Assembly (NCBI RefSeq): GCF_000424145.1
Contig: NZ_AUJI01000010.1
Location: 62,001 to 126,000, forward strand
DNA: 64,000 bases
Direction of reading: 5' to 3'
Source: Butyrivibrio sp. AC2005
GTDB taxonomy: Bacteria > Bacillota > Clostridia > Lachnospirales > Lachnospiraceae
Part shown: in pieces, positions 46,591 to 54,049 of the stretch
How the letters are laid out: each line of letters opens with the position of its first letter
How positions within the stretch are numbered: position 1 is the stretch's first letter
Position numbers and translations under genes: made by a program
The notes under the pieces: model-generated
Databases searched by the model: none
Seen by the model: the letters and a program-made list of their open reading frames with translations, nothing else
Told to the model about the DNA's origin: nothing

Positions 46591-47841
46591 TTATTTTATC
46601 ATAAATCTGATATTAACTGCGGCATTTTCGGCATTTTTTGCCGCTTCTTCCGCATTTTCACCCGTTGCAATGACATGTCCCCACCTGTCACCACTGTTTT
46701 TAAGGCTTCCTACTTCATCTCCGGCAGCCTTATACAGGCATACTTCAGTAACTCCGGGCATTTTCAGAGCATCTTCCACTCCTGCAACCGCTTCTATTAT
46801 CCCCTTCGACTTAAACTCTCCATCTGCCTCAGCGGAATATAAAAATCTTATTGCCGAGCCTTCATTTTTGGTACTTTGCCACCTTACTTTCTCTCCAAGG
46901 GTGGAAGAAATGCAGCAGTCAATCATATCAACTCCTGTCGAAAGAGGAACAAGCTTTGAAGTTATGAAATCCCCTCCAAGACGTGCAGCTATCTCAACCA
47001 GTTTAGCCCCATCCCCGGTAACCTTAATCTCAGTATGCGAAGGCCCGTTTTCTATTCCTACCGCTTTAATGGCAGCCTCAGCAACTCTTCTTATATCCTC
47101 CTGTACCTCCGCAGAGAGCCTTGAAGGTTCTGTATGCCCTGTCTCAACAAAAAACGGAATCTCAGTAACCATCTTATCGGTTATGGTAATAATGTGAGTT
47201 TCCCCCTGAGTCGTAAATGACTCAACACTGACTTCCGGCCCTTCCATAAACTCTTCCAGAAGAACCTCTCCGCTTCTTGAATAGCCCTTTGTGTATGAAT
47301 AGATGCCCAACAGCTCCTTGGTTATCTCTTTTTCGCTACTGTCATGACCTTTTTCAAGCTCATCAGTATCCACAAGAACAACACCTCTGCTGGCTGCATT
47401 ATCCGCAGGCTTGCACACAAATCTTCTTCCAAGGGCTTTCATGGCACTAAGAAACTCATCTTCACTTGATACCACATGGAATTCAGGAATAGGTACCCCG
47501 CATACCTTCATTCTTCTTCGCATGGCTGCCTTGTCCGTAGCGCATATGGCATTTTCATATGATATATCATTTCTTCTTCCAAGCTGCTCATTAACCCATG
47601 CCACGCATCTTACAGGCATATCACTTGTTGAAGTAATGATATAGTCAGGCTGATATTTTTTTGCAGCCTCAAGTACTGCCTCTTTATCAATGGTACTTAT
47701 GCACAAAAACTCATCAGCATCCTTTATTCCGACTGCTTCCGGATCATAATCAAGAGCATACACATAGAGCCCTTTTTCTTTTGCTTTTTTTATTGCAGGC
47801 ACCTGAAGTGCACTGGCACCAAGTATGAAAATCTTTTTCAT
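46591..47841 (-). CDS. ATP-grasp ligase, next to pseudaminic acid genes
   Basis: 416 residues. The N-terminal pre-ATP-grasp fold begins KKIFILGASALQVPAIKKA; the ATP-grasp core includes FVCKPADNAASRGV (nucleotide-binding lysine and loop), LLEEFMEGPEVSVE and the metal-binding HTEIKVTGDGAKLVEIAARLGG. The family joins a carboxylate, activated as acyl-phosphate, to an amine or thiol. It follows pseG by 6 bp, in the slot where an acyltransferase would be expected, so it may add an amino acid or other carboxylate to an amino-sugar (inference). Carbamoyl-phosphate-type or peptide-ligase roles cannot be excluded. Confidence 0.82.
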   Translation of the reverse strand: MKKIFILGASALQVPAIKKAKEKGLYVYALDYDPEAVGIKDADEFLCISTIDKEAVLEAAKKYQPDYIITSTSDMPVRCVAWVNEQLGRRNDISYENAICATDKAAMRRRMKVCGVPIPEFHVVSSEDEFLSAMKALGRRFVCKPADNAASRGVVLVDTDELEKGHDSSEKEITKELLGIYSYTKGYSRSGEVLLEEFMEGPEVSVESFTTQGETHIITITDKMVTEIPFFVETGHTEPSRLSAEVQEDIRRVAEAAIKAVGIENGPSHTEIKVTGDGAKLVEIAARLGGDFITSKLVPLSTGVDMIDCCISSTLGEKVRWQSTKNEGSAIRFLYSAEADGEFKSKGIIEAVAGVEDALKMPGVTEVCLYKAAGDEVGSLKNSGDRWGHVIATGENAEEAAKNAENAAVNIRFMIK

Positions 47842-47847
47842 CAGTCT

Positions 47848-49023
47848 TTACATCTCCGTTAAAGCTTCCGCTATTCTGTCAGCTCCCTGACCGTCAATCA
47901 GCTTTTTTAATTTACCGGATATTTCCAGTCTCTCGGTCGTATCCATTGTCATAACTTCTTCCACATATGCGAGTATTGCTGTCATGGCTTCATTTACATC
48001 ATCCCTGAAATCTCCTGCATAGGGGACATATCCTTCCCTGGCAAAGTATAATGCATCAGGTTCCTGGTTTTCCGCAAACACAAAGCTTATAGACAGCACA
48101 CCTACGGAACATAATTCGTAAAGTGTAGTCCCCGCAGGTGTAATCGCTACGTCGCAGCTACTCATAATATCTGCTACATTAGATACATTCTGATGAAGAA
48201 TAACATATCCATCCTCAATGAATTGCTGCATTTTTTCTGTAACTCTGTAAAATCTGCCTGCAAGCAAATGAATCTTTTTATTCTTATCCTCTTTAAAATG
48301 CAGTTCCGGATCTCTTATTATGGCAGCTGAAATAATTTCGGAAAGTCCCATGCTATCCGCGCCACCTGTGGTAAGGAAAATATTATTAAGCTCATTTGTT
48401 TTGTATCCAAAGGTCCTGTGCACACCTTCAAACGCTTCAGCATTTTCATTAGCCACTATATCTATATTTTTTATAAGCTCTCCATCCGTGCCAAATCTCT
48501 CCGCAGAAATGATAAAGCCCGTGCCCTCTGTCTGTCTGCTCTTTTGAACAAACTGTTCCCTTATGGGTATATATTTAGTACCAAGCAGAAACATAGGAGA
48601 CAGCTCGCCGTAAAAGTCCTCATAATCAAGTCCCGGAGCCCCCGGACTGTAATTAAGTATTGCACTTGCAGGAAACACTTCCTTTTGCATATCATCCACA
48701 TACATAGTCCGTATTCCGTTGGTTTCAAGCATTCGTATATACTCTGGCGTAGCGTAATAGCTGTCCACAAGGATTCTTGTTATCCCTTCTTCATGTAAAA
48801 AATCCAGAAGAGCAATTATTTCCTCATCCATTTTCCGCCAGTTTGTTTCAAGTACATAGTTCTCAAACTCATCCTGAATATATGGCTCTATATTATTGTC
48901 TGCAGACACAAAAACGACAGAACATCCCATTTGCTGCAGGCTACCTGCTATGGTCCTGCAGCGCATAATATGTCCCGTCGCCACTATTTCATTTGCATCC
49001 ACACGAATTGCAATTTTATTCAA
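47848..49023 (-). CDS. pseG: PseG-like UDP-sugar hydrolase (pseudaminic acid pathway)
   Basis: 391 residues from TTG 49021-49023, 5 nt after GGAG and overlapping the pseI end by 8 bp; an upstream ATG at 49050 would extend into pseI without homology. The N-terminal IAIRVDAN and GHIMRCRT carry the PseG catalytic histidine (His18). The C-terminal GT-B half has TTGGAD, ITPAGTTLYELCSVG and a UDP-binding glutamate region. PseG removes UDP from UDP-2,4-diacetamido-2,4,6-trideoxy-altrose to give the substrate of PseI. A longer middle section than in classical PseG (~280 residues) may reflect a different substituent on the sugar. Confidence 0.82.
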   Translation of the reverse strand: MNKIAIRVDANEIVATGHIMRCRTIAGSLQQMGCSVVFVSADNNIEPYIQDEFENYVLETNWRKMDEEIIALLDFLHEEGITRILVDSYYATPEYIRMLETNGIRTMYVDDMQKEVFPASAILNYSPGAPGLDYEDFYGELSPMFLLGTKYIPIREQFVQKSRQTEGTGFIISAERFGTDGELIKNIDIVANENAEAFEGVHRTFGYKTNELNNIFLTTGGADSMGLSEIISAAIIRDPELHFKEDKNKKIHLLAGRFYRVTEKMQQFIEDGYVILHQNVSNVADIMSSCDVAITPAGTTLYELCSVGVLSISFVFAENQEPDALYFAREGYVPYAGDFRDDVNEAMTAILAYVEEVMTMDTTERLEISGKLKKLIDGQGADRIAEALTEM

Positions 49024-50053
49024 TATTACTCCAATCCAGCGGTGTTCCACGTGTCAGCTTCTGTTTTGCTTTTCTTCCAAGCACCTCTTCATAATGCTTG
49101 GGCTTCATTCCCTGAATGTTGTATGAACGGATGCTTCGAACATTTTTCTCAGTAAAAGCTTCACCCTCTGCCATGTCCTCGACTACAAAAAGGGATCTGC
49201 GATTGGTATATTCTCCTGCCTCCGCCTCTGTAGGTCCATAAAACACCTTTCCAAGAGCAAGCTCAGCATCATGAACTCCCTTAACCATGTCCGCAAATTC
49301 TCCTGGTTCCATAGAAAAGGCAGAATCAGCAGAAGGAATATCCCTGCTAAGGCAAAAATGCTTTTCAATAACAACAGCACCAAGTGTAGCTGCTGCAATA
49401 GCTGCCGTACCTCCCATTGAATGATCAGAAAGCCCTACGGGAACTCCGAACTTTTTCTGCATGTCAGGGATTGTCCTCAGATTGAGATCGGAAGAAACTG
49501 TAGGATATACGCTACAGCACTTCAGAATTATAATATCGTTATTTCCTTCGGACCTTATGGCTTCTATAGCCTCCCGGATTTCCTCCTCAGAGCCCATTCC
49601 GGTAGACATAATAATCGGCTTTCCCGTCTTTGCAATATATTTTATAAGGGGAATGTCCACAAGTTCAAAGGATGCGATCTTATAGAATTCCTCACCTATG
49701 TTCTCAAGGTAATCAACAGAAGTAGTATCAAAAGGAGTAGACAGAAAGTCTATTCCGCACTCCTCACACTTTTCCTTAATCGGTGCCATCCACTCCCAGG
49801 GAGTATATGCCTCCTTATAAAGATCATGAAGATTATAGCCATCCCAAAGGCCTCCATGAATCTTAAAGGCCTCGGCATCGCAATCGATGGTAATGGTATC
49901 AGCTGTATAGGTCTGGGTCTTTAGACAGTCTGCGCCTGCCTTTGCAGCTGCTTCAACTATTTTTAGAGCATTCTCAAGAGAGCCGCCATGGTTTGCACTC
50001 ATCTCGGCGATCATGTATGCTCTGTTGTTTTGTAGACATTCTTTTAATTTCAT
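49016..50053 (-). CDS. pseI: Pseudaminic acid synthase
   Basis: 345 residues from ATG 50051-50053; GAGG from hairpin repeat copy C lies 5 nt upstream. The NeuB-type TIM barrel has IAEMSANHGG, LKTQTYTADT, WDGYNLHDLYKEAYTPWEW, STPFD, YKIASFELVDIPLI, STGMG, GLSDHSMGG and VIEKHF. The C-terminal SAF/antifreeze-like domain contains RRSLFVVEDM and ENVRSIRS-type text (KNVRSIRS). The QTYTADT and AYTPWEW segments are characteristic of PseI rather than NeuB or LegI. It condenses phosphoenolpyruvate with the deoxy-altrose product of PseG. Confidence 0.9.
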   Translation of the reverse strand: MKLKECLQNNRAYMIAEMSANHGGSLENALKIVEAAAKAGADCLKTQTYTADTITIDCDAEAFKIHGGLWDGYNLHDLYKEAYTPWEWMAPIKEKCEECGIDFLSTPFDTTSVDYLENIGEEFYKIASFELVDIPLIKYIAKTGKPIIMSTGMGSEEEIREAIEAIRSEGNNDIIILKCCSVYPTVSSDLNLRTIPDMQKKFGVPVGLSDHSMGGTAAIAAATLGAVVIEKHFCLSRDIPSADSAFSMEPGEFADMVKGVHDAELALGKVFYGPTEAEAGEYTNRRSLFVVEDMAEGEAFTEKNVRSIRSYNIQGMKPKHYEEVLGRKAKQKLTRGTPLDWSNIE

Positions 50054-50058
50054 TAAGA

Positions 50059-50158
50059 CCTCATCCGGCGCTACGCGCCACCTGTCTTCGCTCCGCTTCG
50101 GTCCGCGCAAAACCATCGTCCACTGGACGATGTGCGCCCCCAAAGGGGGAAGGCTTTA
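50059..50158 (-). repeat. Hairpin repeat, copy C (long form)
   Basis: About 100 bp: first hairpin GGCGC-TAC-GCGCC, then the same internal block as copy B with palindrome CATCGTCC-ACT-GGACGATG, then CCCCC-AAA-GGGGG and AAGGCTTTA. Its CCTCAT end places GAGG 5 nt before the pseI ATG, the same spacing as copy A. Confidence 0.9.
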
Positions 50159-50193
50159 GTATTTCTGCCTCTACTTAAAGAAGCTTTGTTTAT

Positions 50194-50898
50194 CTATCTC
50201 AGAATTCCCTGCTCTGTAAGGAATTTGTACTTCAGTTCCGCAAGAAGCCAGTCACTCTCATTATCTATATCCTGAGATTCAACAGGATCGATTATATAGG
50301 GGATAGACTTCTCCATCGTGGTATCCTTTTGTATTCTGAATGCATCATTTCTGAAAATATAAAACTGACCGCACTCATGGTACTGTTTCTGGAGATCCTG
50401 GCTACGAGTTGTTGCATATTCAGGATGGAGCATCTTAACAAGCCCCTTATCGTCTATAAAAAGGCCTCTCTGAGGAGGATACGAAAACTCCTGCATGGGA
50501 ACTATGGACTCTGCACCGGACTTCACCAGTTCATCCATTGCTTCCTGCAGTTTTCTTGCAGTAACAAAAGGAGCCGTTGGATAGATACAGCATCCGTATT
50601 CAAATGACCTGCCCATCTCCGCATACCTGTCCAGAACCTCCAAAAGGACATCCGCTGTAGTGGCTGTATCTGTAGAGGTCTCAGCAGATCTGAAAAAAGG
50701 TACACAGGCTCCTGCTGCCCTGGAAATCTCTGCAATCTCCTCATCATCAGTTGAAACCATAACTTCTTCAAAGATTCCTGATTTCAGAGCCGCTTCGATC
50801 GAATAATTTATAATCGGTTTTCCGTTAAATATTTTTATATTTTTGCGCGGTATCCTTTTACTTCCACCGCGTGCAGTTATTATTGCAATTGCGCTCAT
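50194..50898 (-). CDS. pseF: Pseudaminic acid cytidylyltransferase
   Basis: 234 residues. CMP-sugar synthetase signature IITARGGSKRIPRKNIK at residues 5-21, KPIINYSIEAAL, VMVSTDDEEIA and YPTAPFV. PseF activates pseudaminic acid with CTP. NeuA and LegF are close relatives; the company of PseB, PseC, PseG and PseI decides the assignment. The ATG overlaps the pseC stop by four bases (ATGA). Confidence 0.88.
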   Translation of the reverse strand: MSAIAIITARGGSKRIPRKNIKIFNGKPIINYSIEAALKSGIFEEVMVSTDDEEIAEISRAAGACVPFFRSAETSTDTATTADVLLEVLDRYAEMGRSFEYGCCIYPTAPFVTARKLQEAMDELVKSGAESIVPMQEFSYPPQRGLFIDDKGLVKMLHPEYATTRSQDLQKQYHECGQFYIFRNDAFRIQKDTTMEKSIPYIIDPVESQDIDNESDWLLAELKYKFLTEQGILR

Positions 50899-52103
50899 TT
50901 TTTATAGTACTCCACAATCTTTCTTACTGCGCATATCACATCCGCGGCATCTTCATCCGTCATGCCTGAATAAAGCGGAATTGTGATCATCTCATCATAA
51001 AGCTTCTCTGCATTTGGACAAATCCCCTTCTTATAGCCCTGCTTTTCATAATAAGGGAAATAATATGTAGGAATATAATGTACATTGCAGATGATGTTCT
51101 CAGCGCCAAGTGCATCAAAGAATTCCCTACGTCCGATCTTAAGCTTCTCAGGAACGATTCTCAATATATACAGATGCCTGCAGGAGTCGGAATTCTTGTC
51201 CTCTTTCTGAACAAAAATCTCGGGCATCTGTGAAAATGCCTCATCATACTTAGCTCTTATAGCTTTTCTTCTGGCTATAAAATCAGGCAGTCTGTCAAGC
51301 TGACTGCAAATAAGCGCTGCCTGCATGTCTGTAAGTCTGTAGTTTGGTGCAAGGCAAAGCTGTTCATAATACCAGGGGCCTTCACTCTCATGCTCCATAA
51401 GAGATGTCTCTCTTGTAATTCCATGAGTGCGGAGAAGAACAAGCTTTTTGTAAAACTCCTCATCATTGGTAACGATAGCTCCGCCTTCACCGCCTGTAAT
51501 CGTCTTAACGGCATGAAAACTGAAGGTTGTCATGTCTGCAATTGTTCCAACATGCTCACCTTTATACTTTGTTCCGATAGAATGAGCTGCATCCTCTATC
51601 ATTGTGAGACCGTGCTTATCACAGATAGCTCTTATCTCATCAAGAGCGCCTGTCTGTCCTGTGTAATCAACAGGAATAACCACCTTGGTCTTGTCTGTTA
51701 TCTTCTTTTCAATATCCGCAGGATCTATCTGATAGGTTTCCGGATCAATGTCTGCAAAGACCGGTCTTCCGCCACAGTAAAAGGCGCAATTTGCACTTGC
51801 TGCAAAAGTTATCGGTGTGGTTATTACTTCATCGCCCTCACCAACACCTGCTGCCATGCATGCAATATGAAGCGCTGCGGTATCGTTGCTTATCGCAACA
51901 GCATACTTAGCTCCGGTTATCTCGCAGAGTCTTCTCTCCATCTCGGTTATTGCGGGTCCTGTTGTAAGATAGTCACTTTTTAAAACATCTACAACCGCTG
52001 CAATGTCCTTCTCATTTATATCCTGGTGTGAATAGTATAATTTTTTGTCCCTAACGGGCGAACCCCCGCAAATTGCAGGGATTCCGTTTTTATCATTATT
52101 CAT
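50895..52103 (-). CDS. pseC: UDP-4-amino-4,6-dideoxy-N-acetyl-beta-L-altrosamine transaminase
   Basis: 402 residues, DegT/DnrJ fold: YYSHQDINEKDIAAVVDVL and KSDYLTTGP at the N-terminus as in PseC, AISNDTAALH, MIEDAAHSIG, FSFHAVKTITGGEGG with the PLP lysine at 200, and a C-terminal NVHYIPTYYFPYY. It aminates the 4-keto sugar produced by PseB. The ribosome site GAGGG is 6-7 nt before the ATG. It sits 16 bp after pseB. Confidence 0.9.
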   Translation of the reverse strand: MNNDKNGIPAICGGSPVRDKKLYYSHQDINEKDIAAVVDVLKSDYLTTGPAITEMERRLCEITGAKYAVAISNDTAALHIACMAAGVGEGDEVITTPITFAASANCAFYCGGRPVFADIDPETYQIDPADIEKKITDKTKVVIPVDYTGQTGALDEIRAICDKHGLTMIEDAAHSIGTKYKGEHVGTIADMTTFSFHAVKTITGGEGGAIVTNDEEFYKKLVLLRTHGITRETSLMEHESEGPWYYEQLCLAPNYRLTDMQAALICSQLDRLPDFIARRKAIRAKYDEAFSQMPEIFVQKEDKNSDSCRHLYILRIVPEKLKIGRREFFDALGAENIICNVHYIPTYYFPYYEKQGYKKGICPNAEKLYDEMITIPLYSGMTDEDAADVICAVRKIVEYYKK

Positions 52104-52119
52104 TTATAGCCCTCTAATA

Positions 52120-53121
52120 TCAATGATCTACAGCTTCGTGAAGTCTTGCTCTGATATCCTCTACGCTCATCCACTCTGTATTGTTGCCTGAGCTGTATGA
52201 GAAGCCATCCGGAACCTTCTTACCTGTAGGATCCGGTGTCTGTCTGTCATTAAACGTAACCTGAGGATATACAATAAAGTGCTTGTCAAATTCATAGGTA
52301 AATGGTGCATCCTCAACTGTTACCATAATTTCATCAAGCTTTTCACCGGGACGAATTCCGATTTCGCTTGTTGAAATACCGGGACACATAGCCTCTGCAA
52401 GATCTGTAACCTTGAAGGAAGGGATTTTGCTAATGAAAGTCTCACCGCCCTTTGCCTCATTAAGAGCCTTGAGAACAAGCTCAACTCCTTCGGGAAGACT
52501 AATCCAGAAACGTGTCATTCTGTAATCTGTGATTGGAAGCTCCTTCTCACCCTTCTCAATCAGATGCTTAAACAGCGGAATGATTGATCCGCGGCTTCCG
52601 GCAACATTACCATATCTGACAATTGAGAAATTGATGTCCTTGTTACCTGCATATGCATTAGCTGCTATGAAAAGTTTATCTGAAACCATCTTAGTAGCAC
52701 CGTAAAGGTTAACGGGGTTAACAGCCTTATCGGTACTAAGTGCAACCACGCGCTTTACCCCGGTGTTAAGTGCAGCATTGATAACATTCTGCGCACCATT
52801 AACATTGGTCTTTATCGCTTCATCCGGGTTGTACTCACATGCAGGGACCTGCTTAAGCGCTGCAGCATGAATAACGTAATCAACGCCCTCCATTGCTCGC
52901 TCCATACGGGCACCATCTCTGACATCGCCGATGAAAAATCTCATCTGATCAGCATGCTCTCTGTACACCTTCTCATTAGCCATAGTGTACTGCTTATACT
53001 CATCACGAGAATACACGATAATCTTCTTGGGATTGTAATTCTCAAGAAGATACTCTGTGAAGCAATGTCCGAATGAACCAGTTCCTCCTGTTACAAGTAT
53101 GGTTTTATCATCTAATTTCAT
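52120..53121 (-). CDS. pseB: UDP-GlcNAc 4,6-dehydratase (5-inverting)
   Basis: 333 residues. Short-form SDR dehydratase: TGGTGSFG (11-18), HAAALKQVPACEYNP, catalytic STDKAVNPVNLYGATK with Asp131-Lys132 and Tyr140/Lys144, and RPGEKLDEIM. The sequence matches the FlaA1/PseB group, which makes UDP-2-acetamido-2,6-dideoxy-beta-L-arabino-4-hexulose, the first step to pseudaminic acid. It is the first gene of the second large minus-strand run, with a TATAAT box about 35 bp upstream. Confidence 0.92.
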   Translation of the reverse strand: MKLDDKTILVTGGTGSFGHCFTEYLLENYNPKKIIVYSRDEYKQYTMANEKVYREHADQMRFFIGDVRDGARMERAMEGVDYVIHAAALKQVPACEYNPDEAIKTNVNGAQNVINAALNTGVKRVVALSTDKAVNPVNLYGATKMVSDKLFIAANAYAGNKDINFSIVRYGNVAGSRGSIIPLFKHLIEKGEKELPITDYRMTRFWISLPEGVELVLKALNEAKGGETFISKIPSFKVTDLAEAMCPGISTSEIGIRPGEKLDEIMVTVEDAPFTYEFDKHFIVYPQVTFNDRQTPDPTGKKVPDGFSYSSGNNTEWMSVEDIRARLHEAVDH

Positions 53122-53154
53122 TTCTTACCTCTTTTCAATGAATAATTCTAATAG

Positions 53155-53160
53155 ATTATA
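53155..53160 (-). promoter_or_regulatory. -10 box of the pseB operon promoter
   Basis: TATAAT on the minus strand (complement of 53155-53160), 34 bp before the pseB start, in a very AT-rich divergent spacer (53122-53327). The -35 region is poor. No convincing promoter for the plus-strand gene at 53328 could be picked from the same spacer. Confidence 0.5.
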
Positions 53161-53327
53161 CTATAAATTAAAAAATAATTGGATATCTTTGTAAAAGATT
53201 GCATGATTTCTTTAGTAAAATGGTATTACAAAATTGGTTATTAATTCCTATTGAAACACAAACATCTATGTTGTAAGATAGCCTCTGCACAATTTTTTAG
53301 TTTTAGAAAAAAAGGAAGTATTTTTAC

Positions 53328-54005
53328 ATGGATAATCAATTGTACTCTTACGAAGAAGTGTGTGAACTTATTGAGCATAAGGATCTCAAAATCCTTAAGA
53401 AGCGTGATGAAGACCTCAATAAAATCTGCCAGTTTGGTGAACGCGGATCAATCCTTAATGTAAACACACTTTTATATAACCGTTATCAGTTTCATGCTAC
53501 CGAAAAAGACTTTAATGCAATCAAGAGAATGGCTGAATCGGAGAATCTTGCCATTGTTTTAAGGGAGACTGATAAAGACGAGATAGAAGACCTCGTCTCC
53601 GGCTATGAGGAAGTTGGAAGTAAGGCCATCCTTTTCATAAAAAACGGCAACCGTCTTATTCAGTTAAACGAGACTGAAAAGAACCTTCCTCACGAGATCA
53701 TATTCTTTACCAATGAAAATCTGAATCTCATTCTGGACTGCCTCTGCGAAATTGATAAGTCCAAGACAAAGCAGAAGGTCGCAGCTCCTGTTGTCAAGGT
53801 AACAAAAGTAGCAGAGCCCGAACTCACTGATGAAGAGATACGCGAAATCTACCCTGAGGGCTGTGCTGTTACACATACAAAATACGGTCACGGAATCGTT
53901 AAGTCAGTTTCTACCGGAAGAATAACAGTTGAATTTGATAATTCAGTTGAAAAAATCCTCGGAGCTAAGATTTGCATAAAAAATAAGCTCCTTACTGTAG
54001 CATAA
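53328..54005 (+). CDS. Unknown protein with C-terminal PcrA/UvrD-type Tudor-like domain
   Basis: 225 residues, soluble, ATG 9 nt after AAGGAAG. Residues 1-140 are an alpha/beta region I do not recognise. A Lys/Val/Pro linker (~145-165) leads to residues 176-224, whose pattern YPEGCAVTHTKYGHGIVKSV...VEFDN matches the small beta-barrel at the C-terminus of PcrA/UvrD helicases (GxxVxHxxFGxGxV), which binds RNA polymerase. It is the only plus-strand gene in 46 kb of glycan locus, with its own terminator, so probably an independent housekeeping or regulatory gene. Domain call by pattern only. Confidence 0.75.
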   Translation: MDNQLYSYEEVCELIEHKDLKILKKRDEDLNKICQFGERGSILNVNTLLYNRYQFHATEKDFNAIKRMAESENLAIVLRETDKDEIEDLVSGYEEVGSKAILFIKNGNRLIQLNETEKNLPHEIIFFTNENLNLILDCLCEIDKSKTKQKVAAPVVKVTKVAEPELTDEEIREIYPEGCAVTHTKYGHGIVKSVSTGRITVEFDNSVEKILGAKICIKNKLLTVA

Positions 54006-54012
54006 ATATATT

Positions 54013-54038
54013 AAGGCGCAGGCAAATGCCTGCGCCTT
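54013..54038. terminator. Strong bidirectional terminator
   Basis: 12-bp perfect GC-rich arms (54013-54024 and 54027-54038), followed by TATTCGTTTGTTTT on the plus strand. It separates the Tudor-like gene from the converging GT-C gene and ends the first glycan run (64-54 kb). Confidence 0.92.
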
Positions 54039-54049
54039 ATTCGTTTGTT

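Noticed and set aside
50054-50143. N-terminal extension of PseI
   Set aside because: The extension is encoded by hairpin repeat copy C; the protein matches the family from ATG 50053.
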